Part shown: one piece after another, positions 32,775 to 45,191 of the stretch
How the letters are laid out: each line of letters begins with the position of its first letter
How positions within the stretch are numbered: position 1 is the stretch's first letter
Origin: Xiphydria camelus
Taxonomy: Eukaryota > Arthropoda > Insecta > Hymenoptera > Xiphydriidae
Direction of reading: 5' to 3'
Assembly: GCA_963678675.1 (NCBI GenBank)
Contig: OY783194.1
Span: forward strand, 10,880,607-10,944,606
DNA length: 64,000 nucleotides
Program-made: the position numbers and the translations under genes
Notes under the pieces: model-generated
What the model saw: the letters and a program-made list of their open reading frames with translations, nothing else
The model's database searches: none
Told to the model about the DNA's origin: nothing

Positions 32775-33005
32775 ATGGAGAAAAAAAACGTCATTATCCC
32801 GAACAGCGATGGAGAAGGCGACGAATTTTAAAATATCGTGAAACAAGAGCTAAATTGTACTTCGACATCGAGTGTAGAGATACATTTACATTCGTTGAGT
32901 TATCAAGAGAATGTAGAAAGTGATAATAACCTCGCTGACGACAACAATATCCCGCAGGATATCCTCAATGAAGCTCGTGAGGCTGAGGTTATAAAATTGC
33001 TTTAG
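32775..33005 (+). CDS. Small acidic open frame with one stop
   Basis: ATG at 32775 starts MEKKNVIIPNSDGEGDEF, TAA follows at 32829-32831, and the same frame goes on for 57 more codons (QELNCTSTSS, NNLADDNNIPQD, NEAREAEVIKLL) to TAG at 33003-33005. The continuity of frame and the acidic composition suggest a real N-terminus, but I cannot name it. It may belong to a transposon. Confidence 0.35.
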
Positions 33006-33678
33006 ATTTTTGCTATTTTTTCAATGGGAGGCCTCCGACCCCCAACCCCTCTCGTCCTCCTCCTCCCACCACTCTTCGTAAATGGGTATTCGTGAGGAAA
33101 AATAGTATATGTCATTCGGCTTTAATCCTCGGATTTTTTAGACTTTGTTCATGTCGTAGAACGAGGCCTTCGGCGAGCCCCGTCCCCCCACCATCCTCAC
33201 GCTACGACTTGTCTGAAAAAGCCTCGGATTACCGCCTTATGACATAAGATACTATTTACCAGAGAGAATATTTAAGATTAGTCATCTTTTTTCTTCGTAT
33301 ACAAGTGTAAGTTAAATTAATATGATATGTACATACCTTTTCATGGAACGTGTTTTTGACGTTTATAATGTTAACATTTTTTATTTTGTAATTACGACAA
33401 TACGACAAAGTATAAGACAATCATACCTGTTTCAAGATGCTTAAATGCATTACTTGCTATCAAGACGACTTTCACTCCTAAAGTTTGTCTGAAAATAATG
33501 CACATAAATGTCAGAATAACCAGATATTTCTACAAGTTTTCAGAAAATAAATGATAAATAAAATTTGATAAAATAGTGAAAACAAAATTTGTACTTTTAT
33601 TTAGAAATAAATGTTTAAAGTACTCAACATATGGCGTATCCTTTCATTACATTAATTTACGTACATTCATGAAATGTA
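33006..33678. other. Non-coding; pyrimidine-rich block then AT-rich DNA
   Basis: A C/T-rich block near 33032-33075 and CGGCGAGCCCCGTCCCCCCA near 33170 stand out. No gene or repeat family is recognised. Confidence 0.35.
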
Positions 33679-33732
33679 CGAGGGCTGTTCAAAAAGTAAT
33701 AATAAAAACGCTCTACAGAAAAAACTATTTAT

Positions 33733-34409
33733 TCAGTCTTCCAAATCGACATGCTCTTTTTCGAAGTAACCCCCCTCGGTTCTAATACACTTTTCCCATT
33801 GTTCCTGCCACTTTTTAAACACAAACGCCAGACTATCTTTCGCGAGCTCCTTGCAGCGCGCCTCCACAGCTTTGATCACCGCGTGATTGGTCTTGAATTT
33901 CCATCCCCTGAGCAGAAACTTGACTTCGGGGAACAGCCAGAAGACGCAAGGGACCAAATCTGGGCTGTACGGTGGGTGGAATACAGTTGTGATGCCGCGA
34001 GCGTTCAGAAAATCCACTACAGTGTGAGCGACGTGGAGCCGCGCATTGGCACCCATCTGCAAGACACACGTATGGCCAAATCATCGTGCAAAATCGAGAA
34101 TGTGCTGCCAACTGAAATGTCTAGACATGCGGCGAGCTCCCTAACGGTAATTCGTTGTTCATCGGAGACGATAACGGCAACAGTATTCTTTAAAACCTCG
34201 GTGCAAGACGTTGAAGGGCGTCCCTCACGCGGCTCGTTGGCGATGCTCTCTCCACTCTCCTTGAACGCTGTATACCACTTGTAGAAGGTCACCTGGTTCA
34301 TAACATTTTCACCATATACCGTAGTTAATCATTCATACACGTCTTCTTGGTTCTTCTCGAGTTTCACTAAAAATGTCATGTTACAACGTTGCTCTAACTT
34401 GTTATCCAT
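33733..34409 (-). pseudogene. mariner transposase with the catalytic core deleted
   Basis: From ATG 34409 the N-terminus reads MDNKLEQRCNMTFLVKLEKN, followed by a stop, then VMNQVTFYKWYTAFKESGES and DEQRITVRELAACLDISVGS (paired helix-turn-helix). After about 34070 the sequence jumps, in another frame, to the C-terminal part with HPPYSPDLVPC (the third acidic residue) and GGYFEKEHVDLED. The segment with the first two catalytic aspartates is gone. It cannot cut DNA but still encodes the DNA-binding half. Confidence 0.8.
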
Positions 34410-35492
34410 TGTGACGTGGAGAATCGCTCCGCGTCACAAAAAGGGTGCACTCGGGCCCCTTTCGAAAAATGCGCGCGAATCGGCCAGCGATAAGGCCGCG
34501 CGAAGCGTCACGAGCGCGATCGTGGCGAGAAGGCGAGCAAGTCGGAGCAGTCAGTTTTGCGATAACGTTCAGCAAGCGAGCCTCGTAGAGAGTGTCACGT
34601 TAGAGCTTATCGAGAGAAACCGAAGCCTTCGATACCGAATCGAATAGCGAACCTCGTGGGAAGCCGGCGAAAGAGTTCCGTTGCCGGATAGCGCCGAGAA
34701 ACGCGACACCGCGAGAGTTAGTTTCTTTTCCGGCACGCGTGCGATCGCGAGTGTAGTTCCTGGCTTTCTCGAGTTCCGCACGAGCCGAACGATATCGAAC
34801 GAGACGAGATCGGAGCCACGAACCGGAATCAGAGGAGCACTCCAGAGGCTGCGGAAAAGGTTCCGAGATTACCCGTACGCTCCCCCCTTCCTTTTTACGC
34901 CTGACCTCCGACTCGCCTCCGCGTCGTTATAGTATAATAAGTCCGATCGATTTCGCGCGAGCGTTTCGCCTCGTGGCGAATCGGGTGGCGTCCGCTGCGT
35001 CGTGCGGCACCGCTCCGACAAGGTTTGTTCGTCGTTGAGATCGTGAGCGTCGTTCGAAGACCGCCGTGCGGTCCCCGTCGAAATAAAGCAATCATTGTGT
35101 CTTTTCGTCTGCTAACGAATTCGCCTTTTCTTTTTCGCGAACCCGTCCGCGAATCCGTCCTCCCGAGTCCCAGTCAGCGCACCTCGAACCGCCCCTCTAC
35201 CATTCGCTAGAGGTAACCGAGCCCGACGGAGATCGGATCATCTCCGATCTCCCGACTTTGATCCGCTCCCGATCTCCTGGAGATCGGTCGTCGTCGGGGA
35301 GCCCGTTCGCCTCCCCATCGTGGTGCATCCGTTGCACCTGGCGCCCATCGTTCGTTCGGTAGTCGTGCGTGTGTAATCCGGACCGTCTGATTGTGCGTAG
35401 CGGAGGGCACCAAGGGCCCTCGCCGAACGCTACGTCATACCATTCTGGACATGGTAGGCGAATATCTAATACGCGTTACGCGAATCGTCACA
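34410..35492 (+). mobile_element. GC-rich solo LTR
   Basis: It begins TGTGACGTGGAG and ends ATCGTCACA, so TGTGACG and CGTCACA form a 7 bp terminal inverted repeat. Composition changes abruptly at both borders. AGTATAATAAG near 34930 could be a TATA region. AATAAAGCAATCATTGTGTC near 35082 looks like the poly(A) signal, so the LTR reads plus. I see no clear target duplication (CCAT versus TACG), so rearrangement is possible. No internal coding region. Confidence 0.6.
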
Positions 35493-35642
35493 TACGTACA
35501 CTCACTGCGCCGATCGACTTGAAACTAGCCGTTATAGATGGCTAAAACAATGGGCTACACGATGATATGCAGTGTTGCCACCCTTCGCAACACATTTCCC
35601 GTCAGGGTCACAATTATCATTACTTTTTGAACAGCCCTCGTA

Positions 35643-36841
35643 TAATACATAGAATAAAATATGCAAAACTCTTGTGTAATATTTCATGCATACTGTCAAA
35701 CATTTCTTACATAAGTGTATATGAAATGTGTTCTAGGCGTTAAATGAGTAAAATTCTTTTAAGAGGTTACAACATATATATAAGTACATGAACATTTTTC
35801 AAGCATGCTGAACACTTAATGTACATTTCAGGTACTCTTCATTCATTGTTCAACCTTCGATAAGTATACACAGAGCGGGCACAAACAGATAGATACATAA
35901 GATGTTGATGAATAAATAACACCTCTTTACGGTAGGCATCCATCTTTGTAAATGGAGAGAGCGACCTGTGTAAAGTAACTGTTCTCCCGTAGGTAATTAT
36001 TTTAGAGTTCTCATTTCGTTGTGAATTTGATATGCAAACTACACATGAAGAGCTTACTCAAAACGCAGTACATCCATTTTCTTTCAAAATCACCTAAGAG
36101 CTGGTGCCACTGGTTTAAATTGAAACACATGTTTTAGCAAGCTTACTTCAATTTAGACCGTAATATATCCCATCCTTCATATTCAGATCTGCAGGTTACT
36201 TTTTAAAGTTGTACATGTCCTAATATCTCATATGAATTCCAAAAATTTGTTTCTAGTTTTAAATGTGCGTTTACTTATCTCATATCAAAGTTTAATTTTA
36301 TTTTGCTATATTGCTATATTAATACAATAAACGAAACTTTGACTTTTTGACACGCAACATTTCCATTTTCTTTTTCAAGTACTACTTATCCATTGAAATT
36401 CTTATTTAAAGAAAAAAATTAGATTTATGAAACATCTGTTATTTCCATTGTCGAATTTGTTCTAACGGGAAATTTCTAGTTTGCAAAACGAATGCTTGCT
36501 TCACAACAACATTTTATTAATTATCTCAGTATAAATTATAATGGGCATGATACGTTTTGAAAAAAAAAGTTCCTCGTGTATTTTTGATAGCCAAATAGGC
36601 AGAAGAATTCGGAGTCGGAACAGAATATCAGGAAAATATTAACAGGGTACTGGCCACTTACAACAAACATAGCGAGAGTGGCTGTAATTTCTTGCTTTCG
36701 ATAGCATACTGCTAGTCTAACAATAACGACTGTCGAAAATCGTAAGGAAATCCCTTACTTGGTGAGAAAAGGTGGAACAATTTAAAGTGGACATTTCTCA
36801 AAATATAGAATAGTCAGTAAAGTTAAACATGAAAAGGGGGT
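35643..36841. other. AT-rich DNA without a recognisable gene
   Basis: I see no coding region, TIR or tandem repeat in this interval. Confidence 0.45.
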
Positions 36842-37410
36842 CGTGCTTGCAAAAGGTGCGGTCGTTCTGAATTTTTTATATGTTGTTAGGACCTAAACCA
36901 ATATTAAAAAACCAGATTTGCAATTTCCAAAGGGCTATGCGAGCGGTGGTGTACTCAAAAAAACCATGAAATTTTCGGACTTTTTTCAGTTTTTGCTCAA
37001 TATCTCAGTGAAGGAAGGGTCTGACCGATATAGCCACTCTACATACTTTTAAAGTAGACTAAATTTGCTACAATTTGAGACCAGGGCGAGCTCTATACAG
37101 CCATTGGATTCCAAGATACAGTTCTTCGAATATAGGCCATTTTTTCCAAAAAGTGAAATTTTTTCGAAATGGTCACTTATTTTGTGAAATATCTTCTAAA
37201 ATACGCATCCCACGTCAAATATTATATGAATTTAAGTTGTAGTAAATTTAATTAGCTTTCATTTGAGACTAAACTGGTACCTGTAGGCCCAGCGGTTCTC
37301 TAAAAAACGGCAGATAACCAAAACTGTTCTCACGTCTTTTTATGGTTTTATTTATCAAAGTTAAAATTTTTGTTTGTTATTGTTTAAAAAATTCATTTGA
37401 GACCTGACTA
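36842..37410 (+). repeat. Left arm of the composite element
   Basis: It is made of two diverged units of about 180 bp with AAAGTAGACTAAATTTGCTA / AGTTGTAGTAAATTTAATTA, a GAGAC block and a closing AGATACAG or TCTCTAA. The same kind of unit builds the arms of the foldback at 25713-27304, so the two may be related. Confidence 0.65.
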
Positions 37411-38779
37411 ATAACTTCATAATTTTTTTGTTATAGAAACAATTGGGAACAGTTTCAGACAAATAAAGGACCACGTGGCAATAACATTCTTTTTGAATCG
37501 TGAAGATCTGCTAATCTTGCAAGAGGAAGGCTATTTTAGGACGCGTAGTAGAACCAGTCCTAATCGTTCGTACGGGTGTGAGAAAGACAGACAGGCGACA
37601 GAGAGAGGAGATAGCCACTCGCAGGTGTTCCCGCCTCAAAGGAAATTTCCCAAGTGTTTTCGTTGTCCCCTCCCTTGACCTCCTTACCCGCACTCGGCCC
37701 TTCCAGGGCAGCTCTCAATGTGTTGCGAAATGTCTATCCGTCTGGGCGTGTGTTTCGTGTGTCGTGAGGACCTCGACACAGGTCCTGTGGTGATCATCAA
37801 AGAACGAGGAATTCGAACACTAATTGAAGTGAGTCGAAAACGTGGTCTCACAGAAAATAAAAATGTCCTCCAAAAATGCAACCAAATCAGCGTTCATGAT
37901 GCATGCAGGAAGAGATATACAGCTGTGTGTAACGTTGAAGCCTCAGTTCGTCGAGGAGGGGATTCTGCTTCCCAACCGAAGACTTCGTCGACAAGATTAT
38001 CAAGTAAACTGGCTCCTACCTTGAGAGGGATTTACTTTTTGTATGGTGATGCTATCATTAAAGAATTTCTCCAGCAACAAAGCAAACTGCCCTTGGCAAG
38101 AAGGAATGTGGTCCATACAGTTGAGAAGTTGGGCATGAGGCAAACTGTTTTAGATGCAGCTAAACGCCGAGGTGACGATTGAGGAAGGGCAATTGAGGAG
38201 CGCCTCCTCGCCGTTGACGACCTGGTTGCTACAGACGGGACGTACCACAGATTGCGCTACAGGAGCCTGTTTAGATTACCACCTGCTACTGGATTCCCAG
38301 GAATAAGAGAGGGTATCGTGCAGCCAGTAATACTGAAGAAGCGATGGAGTGTGTGTACGATTACCTATTGGAAAACAGTGATGAATGCCAGTTTACTTTA
38401 CCACACCTTCTGCAGCAAATTAAGGGTGATTGTATCCCTGATGTCAGAACAGCGAAAACTCACCTCCAAAAACGTTTTGGCGATGACATAGTCATAGTGG
38501 AGATGGGCTCCAACAAAGGGACACTCGTCTGCTCCAAAAACATCGGCCACAAAATTTTGTATGATCATTGGTACAAGGAACAAAAAAATTGGTTCTGTTG
38601 CGGGACACACGGTAGATATTAAACATGTGAATGATATTTTTGCCGCGTTGATTTTTTTTTTACTGGAAGAATACAGTGTGGGATGTGTGGTAGGGAAAAT
38701 GAGATAAACAATTGAGACCCTCGCAACTATTGCTATGATATTGTACGTACAACTTATATACATATTATTGTATATTATA

Positions 38780-39012
38780 TCTAGGATGCTCGGGAAAAAG
38801 AGTACAAGTCAAAAAATGGTATTGCTCAGAAAACACCTTTATATGTTTATATTGAAACACACTGTTGAAAAAATGTATAAAATGAAAATAACACCTCATA
38901 AGAACCGTTAAATGCATGTAGCACACAAATATCTCTAGGAAAGTAGAAGAAAATTGTAGAAGTGTTTTGGTAGGCGACTTTGACTTATACTCTTTTTCCC
39001 GGGCATCCTAGA
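38780..39012. mobile_element. 233 bp MITE family C, copy 1
   Basis: TCTAGGATGCTCGGGAAAAA and its complement at the right end, with TA on both sides (38778-38779, 39013-39014). The copy at 44829-45064 is nearly identical, so both insertions are recent. Non-coding; the TA target suggests Tc1/mariner mobilisation. Confidence 0.85.
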
Positions 39013-39371
39013 TATATTATATACAATTTGGTTTCACGCATCATTATACACAATTTATATTCTACGCAATTGTATTTTATATCAGTATTTTATATCGAAT
39101 TGATAACATAACCTAACGTAAAAGGGAACAAAGGAACGGTTGCCCATGCTCGACTCGACCTCGACCTCGCAAACCGCGCTTGGCCGCTTAAATAACGTAA
39201 TGCAATTTCAAATGAAGAACGTAATACAATTTCAAAAATGAACTTACCTTTGAGTTGAATCGCTTGATGATTGCGTGTCACATACTGTACTTGGGCCTGC
39301 ATTATTTTGAAGCTCAAAAATAAATGCGTTTTTTTCTTCGGTGGCCCATCGTACTGCAAAATTCTTTCATT

Positions 39372-39456
39372 GCCTTCAGCACTTTCACTCATATTGTAAA
39401 TATTGTAAAAAGTGGCCTTCAGCACTTTCACTCATATTGTAAATATTGTAAAAAGT
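39372..39456. repeat. Two tandem copies of a 43 bp unit
   Basis: The unit starting GCCTTCAGCACTTTCACTCA appears twice, almost unchanged, and contains ATTGTAAATATTGTAAAAAG. Confidence 0.85.
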
Positions 39457-39840
39457 CAAAGAACAAAGAAAGAAACCATCGTCCCACTGCGTGTCGTAAA
39501 ATGCGTTACGCTTGACCAAAACAGAGGGAAACGTACAAAATAACAGAGAATGGCGTCGCAATACTATACACGAGGTCTCGTCTCAAGCCGCTTCTTACGA
39601 CATGCCGGAAGGTGCGCAAGCAAACCTTGCGCAGAGTAGAGTCGGGGGAACGTACACAGACGCACCCATAGGCAAGACGTCTCCGCCTCGTGTGCTTTCA
39701 CTCCCTACGCAACGCGGCTGAATATATAGTGGAGTAGGGAGACGCACACAGACGCACACACAGGCATGGTAACGCTTGAAACGTCCCCTGAATCTCGTGA
39801 TTTTACTCCCAACTCAACGCGGCAAAAAATGTTTCACATA
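39457..39840. other. Insert-like GC-richer DNA within the large pseudogene
   Basis: ACACAGACGCAC repeats (39654, 39747, 39757), GCAACGCGGC and TATATAG near 39725 suggest promoter-like or repeat DNA. No coding match to the flanking gene is visible. Confidence 0.35.
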
Positions 39841-42800
39841 AAAAGGCGATGCGCAGCAAGAGTGATTGAGAGTTGTGAAGGCAGCAGCAGAAATCATCGT
39901 GGAAGATATCCGCACACAAGTGTATGACATCAGTCAGTATCCCCCCTCGGACGATTTCTTCACGCTGGCTGGTGATAACACGTTACATGAGACGGGAGGC
40001 ATTATGTGCGTGACCCCCTCGAGAGCAGTAATGCGAGACAAAAACATCCCACGTAAACAGAACTATGTTTCTGCTCAAAATGTGACCTCCAGCAGTGAAA
40101 TACAAATCAAAGAGCGCACTGTTAAAAAAAAGGTGGACTTGCAGCAATCATGGTTGAGGATTTGCAAGGAACCTATGAAATTGATGTGAAATTTTGCCCT
40201 CGGCTCCTGATCTAATATGGTTGTATGGGCAGTCGTTCAACAAACAGTCGATGCCAGAGTGATTATGGAGCAAGCCACAGACGGGCTTCAGTTTTCACGC
40301 TCAAAAATCCTTTTCCTTCCATTTATCCGTGCCCCTCCCACTGACTACAATGCGGTGTTCACTTCACTCATGGAAGCTAGTAACCGGAGCAAAGCTAATG
40401 GCCAGAAAATCACATTGGTCACTTTCGACCAGCCATTATTCATAAAAGCAAGAGATATTGTCGAGAGTGGACTTCACCCAGAGTTGAACAGTGTAGTTGT
40501 ACGGCTTGGTGGATTTCACCTCTTACTGTCCTTTATGGGATACATTGGTACAATAATGGGTGAGAGTGGTCTGAAAGAGCTACTAACCACCATCACACAG
40601 TGTTGACCAAATTTTGAATGGGCACGCATATTCACGAACTGTTCGAGCCCACATTTTGACAAACCTCACACTGGCCGGCATTGTTTTTGATGAGGTTGAC
40701 ATGACTCCTGAGGAGCGAGACGAAACTGAAAAATTGCTGAGAGACAATCTCACTACTAGGTCTCGTGACTAGGAGGTCTCTCACTATATCAGCAGAAGAA
40801 ATTGATACCTACCAAATACTAAAGGCAAAATTTAAAAGTGCTTTGGAGAAAATTGAAGCAAATGGTCCAACGTCAGAGTTGTGAGTCCAATACTTTCGTA
40901 TGACCACTTTGATCAAACTATTCATACAGGCAGAGCGGGCTGGTGATTGGAACCTTCATTTGTACACTGTGCACAAGATGCTCCCTTTTTTCCACGCAGG
41001 TGGACATTTCTTGTACGCTAAGAGCGCGCACCTCTACCTTCAGGATACGATGGCTCTACAAGATCGGATGGATAAAAGTGAATACGACATGTTCACAAAA
41101 GGATCCTTCACCATTCGCCGGTCTGACAAGTTTTGGTCTGGGTTGTGGTCAGACCTAACAATTGAACAGAAGCTGATGCGATCCATGAAGACCTACGGTG
41201 GGTTGGCCCAAGGAAGGGGAATCTTCGATAGTGTGCTGGTAAGGTGGACAACAGGAATAGTGTTTATGGTGAACATATGTGAAGAACTTGAAAGTTTTTG
41301 CAGCATCCTACTGGAGAGCAACATGTAGACATGAGACCTTCTCGAATCATCCGAGATAACAGTGATGTGGAAAAACTCAAAAACTGGTTTGCTCTCCACC
41401 CTCCATTTCCCAAAACTGACAGTTTCTATCAGTAGTGGTTTACTGGCAGGTCCTCAGATTAATTGCCACACGGCCCAGAGAGTTGGAACGGAGTGAGTGA
41501 TGAAAATTGTGGGGCAAATATACGACAAGGTAGTAATAAAACGGAAAAACAAAATTACCACGCTGGCATCGATCACCTCATCCGTTAAATTGCCGGACAA
41601 AAACAGAAGAGTAGCTGTGGATCCGCTCACAATTTTCCAGCAAGTGTGTATTACAAAGCAATCTGAACAGGATTTACAGGATGACTTCAAGTATGAGTTG
41701 GCCCCGTTCCCGATGTCTCTGTTCAATGAACAGGGGATGCGCAAGGATACAAAATCCACTCTGTACTCTGCCTTCACTCCTCTTTCCAGCCACGCGCCGA
41801 TAGATGCCAGCACTCTCACGTCGTTTTGGATGGTGGCTACCTCTTGCACAAGGTCGTGTGGCAGCGGAAGAACACAGTTCGAGCATTTTTGGCGCATTAT
41901 ACCACCTACGTCTGTAACCACTTTGAGAATAACGTCTCCATCGTTTTTGACGGCTACCCCGAAGATGCTACCAAAAAAAAACACCAAAACAGCGGAACGA
42001 CTCCGGCGCTATGCAGCTCATTCCAGCTACGAATGACGTTCGTTGAATCCACAGTAATTCAAATTGCTCAAGAGCATGTATTGGACAATGAGAACAACAA
42101 GAGAGGCCTAATAAGTCTTCTTTGTGATGCCTTTCAGAAGGAGGGAGTAGAAGTGGCTGTTGCCGAAGAAGATGCGGATCGAGAGTCGTCATGACGGCGC
42201 TTTCAAAAAGAGCAGTATCCGATTGGGTCATCATAGTGGGAGAAGACGTCGACCTGCTCGTTCTTCTCAATGGTTTAGGCGCTGAAGAGACAAAGGTCTA
42301 CTTTCAGAAGAGCACGAAGGGCGAAGCTGGTTGCTGTCACTACTCTACGACCTCCTACAACCATCAGGACTCCCAGCGATCACCAGGGACGGTACTATTC
42401 ACCCACGCGTTTACGCGATAGCACCTCAGCACCATTTGGCCAAGGAAAGACCAAAATCACCACACTCCTGAGCAACAGTGAACCACTTGTTGAGCAAGTG
42501 GAGGTTTTCCTTCGGCCAGACTCCACCCCACAAGCGGTGAGAGAAGCAGGCATCAAGTGATTTGTGGCTCTATATGGGGGTTACATCGCGAGGGATACTT
42601 TGGATTTCTTGAGGTATAAGACGTTTGTTACTTCAACGAGAATAAACCTCGCCCGTTTGCCACCGACGGAAGATGCCGCAAGCCACCATGCAGCAAGGTG
42701 CTACCTCCAAGTGCAGAAGTGGCGGGGTGTCAACTTGAATCCCACTGATTAGGGATGGAAGCTGTCTTCTCAGGGACTCACCCTCATCCCCACCACCATG

Positions 42801-43110
42801 GATCCCGCACCTCCTGCCCTTCTGCGAAAAATTTCATGTAAATGCAAGAAAGGGTACTGTGGGAGCTGCTCCTGCAGAATGGCTGGGCTCCACTGCTCAG
42901 TCCTCTATCAGTCATGCGGTGGCAAATTGTGCATTAACGTCCTGGATGTGGAGCTGACATGCTCGGACGATGAAGATGACCCGACTACAGACTGGGCGCC
43001 TCTCCCACCGTCCATCACAGCCATCGAGACACCATCTTCGTGCGAGCCCATGCCCGGGCCATCTAAGATAAAAAGAAAGGCATGATTTGGCAACCAAAAT
43101 ACAATACCTA

Positions 43111-43744
43111 TGTGGCGGCTGAGTCACGCGCACCCGCACCGATTCCGGCTACCTGACCAGCGCGTCAGGGGTAACGGCCGGACATGGATTAACCGGGACG
43201 TTAATCCTCGATGACGCACCAATTCCGGCTACCTGATCAGCGCATCAGGAGTAACGGCCGGACAGGGGTTAACCGGAACGTTAATCCTTGATGACACACC
43301 AATTCTGGCCACCCGACCAGCGCGTCAGGGGTAGCGGCCGGATAGGGATTAACCAGGACGTTAATCCCCGATGACGCACAGTCAACCATACCGGCTAACG
43401 ATGCTCACTTGCAGCACACGAGGAGTGCTCCGATTGGTTCGGCGCAAGGGAACGAGCACCGTATAAGAAGGCGTCCCGACGAGCTCATCGAAGAGTCATC
43501 GATGATTCATCAGCGAGTCTTCATCGACCATCGAGCGTACATCGTCCTCGCATCGCCTGCCTAGCGACACCGAGTCGACTAGGGCAGAGACCACCGACAG
43601 GACGTTCACAGTTCATAGTTCGCATTTCGCATTAGACATTAGAAAGTTGTAGAGGAGTCGAATAAAGAACGAGTCTTTCTTCGAACCTTGTATTTCTTCT
43701 CTCCACGTTTCTCCAGCGTGTGAGATCCCTAAGCGATCCCCACA
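43111..43744 (+). mobile_element. Solo LTR with 80 bp repeats (TSD CCTA)
   Basis: The LTR runs from TGTGGCGGCTGAG to GATCCCCACA, with CCTA at 43107-43110 and again at 43745-43748. The U3 has three tandem 80 bp units (about 43140-43380) with ATTCCGGCTACCTGA, GTAACGGCCGGA and GACGTTAATCC. TATAAGAAGG near 43462 fits a TATA box and AATAAAGAACGAG near 43661 the poly(A) signal, so it reads plus. The retroelement body was lost by LTR-LTR recombination. Confidence 0.85.
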
Positions 43745-43790
43745 CCTACATGATTTATATTAATTTCCTTTTTTGTGTAAATGTAATCTC

Positions 43791-44344
43791 TGTAAAAAAA
43801 AGGCGGTATGTTCATTCAGTGCCAACAAAATTGATACGTAAAATACTCTCCAAAAAAGGTTAGAAATCAATTAAGATCGCCATGTTCAAGATTTATGTAT
43901 AAAAAATAAAAGGCATCATTTGAAAGGAAAATTATTGTAAATCAAGTTACTAAAAAATTCGACTAAAAAAATTTTCATAAAAAAGAACGCCGCGTTTAAG
44001 TTTTCACATTTTTTCCACTATATACTGGTGGTATCATACAAGTATATATGAGTGTTATTTAAAATCATAAGTGCATAAACATCGAATATAATTTCCTATC
44101 TATCTGAATTTTTTATTTTGAAGGAAAAAACGCGGCGCTTTTTTATGAAAATTTTTTTATAAATTTTTTGTCGAATTTTGTAGTAACTTGATTTACAATA
44201 ATTTTCCTTTCAAATGATGCCTTTTATTTTTTACATATAAATCTTGAACATGGCGATCTTAATTGATTTTTCTAATCTTTTTTGGAGAGTATTTTACGTA
44301 CCAATTTTGTTGGCACTGAATGAACATGCCGCCTTTTTTTTACA
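43791..44344. mobile_element. 554 bp MITE with arms of about 220 bp
   Basis: TGTAAAAAAAAGGCGGTATG at 43791 is mirrored at the right end (CATGCCGCC...TTTACA). Both arms continue through GATCGCCATGTTCAAGAT and GGCATCATTTGAAAGGAAAA to AACGCCGCGTT. The central 90 bp is single. No coding capacity. Confidence 0.8.
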
Positions 44345-44828
44345 GATAATCTGTTTTTGTGATAAGATTTCACTCCTTTTTGGAATTTATTCATGAGATG
44401 AATATGTACACATGTAGGAGAGAATAGCTTTTTATTACGTACCACAAAATTAAAGTCTCACATTTTATACCGATACGAGTCAATTAATTATAACCACGTT
44501 ACTTTTGATTTATTCTCGTGATATTTTGAAATGATTTTATAATTAATGTTTCGATAATATATATTTTTTCCCCAGAACAACTCGTTCGTGAAAGGATTTC
44601 CATAAATAACTGCCGTATGTCCGCGGGCAAACCGATCAAAGTCTTACCTATAGCCGATACCTTGAAATTTGACTTCGGCAGTCGGTAAGGTATAAATAAT
44701 CCGATAGTCGATAATAGAGTCATATCATTTCCTTCTTTTTTTAAAAGCTATTTTGACAGCTTGATACATTTACTGTCACCATATGACACGAGCAATTGAA
44801 CATATAATCGGCATGAAAGCATAATATA
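44345..44828. other. Non-coding AT-rich DNA
   Basis: Nothing recognisable; the minus-strand frame at 44499-44723 resembles no family known to me. Confidence 0.4.
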
Positions 44829-45064
44829 TCTAGGATGCTCGGGAAAAAGAGTACAAGTCAAAAAATGGTATTGCTCAGAAAACACCTTTATTTGTTTATA
44901 TTGAAACACAAACTGTTAAAAAAATGTATAAAATGAAAATAATACTTCTCATAAGAACATTAAATGCATGTAGCACACAAATATCTCTAGGAAAGTAGAA
45001 GAAAATTGTAGAAGTGTTTTGGTAGGCGATTTTGACTTATACTCTTTTTCCCGGGCATCCTAGA
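44829..45064. mobile_element. MITE family C, copy 2
   Basis: Same ends and interior as 38780-39012, TA on both sides (44827-44828, 45065-45066). Differences are limited to a few single-base changes and small indels. Confidence 0.85.
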
Positions 45065-45191
45065 TATGTTATTGCATGGAAATAATTGCAGTAATGGAAA
45101 TGCTCGCTATAATTTTCTGAATTCAAGGAAAAAGGAAAAATATTTTTGAAGTAATTAGGAAAGGAGATACAGGCATTTGAAGTCATTTATA

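Larger units (their letters stand above)
33679..35640. mobile_element. mariner element interrupted by an LTR
   Basis: CGAGGGCTGTTCAAAAAGTA at 33679 is mirrored perfectly for 22 bp at 35619-35640, with TA on both sides (33677-33678, 35641-35642). The minus strand carries a shortened mariner transposase. A GC-rich LTR (34410-35492) sits directly before its start codon. Confidence 0.88.
37730..43085 (+). pseudogene. Large transposon gene (zinc, PIN-like, CXC-like parts), broken
   Basis: In order: GVCFVCREDLDTGPV and HDACRKRYTAVC (zinc-binding N-terminus), DDIVIVEMGSNKGTLVC, VTFDQPLFIKARDIVE, RLGGFHLLLSFMGYIGTIMG, FTIRRSDKFWSGLWSDLTIE, DGGYLLHKVVW, VGEDVDLLVLL (PIN/XPG-like acidic motif), STSAPFGQGKTKIT, LPPTEDAASHHAARCYLQVQ and a C-terminal cysteine block with CKCKKGYCGSCSCRMAGLHC. 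I know this order from invertebrate transposon-like genes without a settled class. Many stops and frameshifts, and a MITE (38780-39012), break it. It is fairly GC-rich against its surroundings. Exons could be hidden among the gaps. Confidence 0.7.

Noticed and set aside
33751..34284. 177-residue plus-strand frame opposite the mariner transposase
   Set aside because: Shadow of the minus-strand transposase.
34569..35413. Arginine-rich open frames on both strands
   Set aside because: They lie in the GC-rich LTR at 34410-35492 and resemble no protein.
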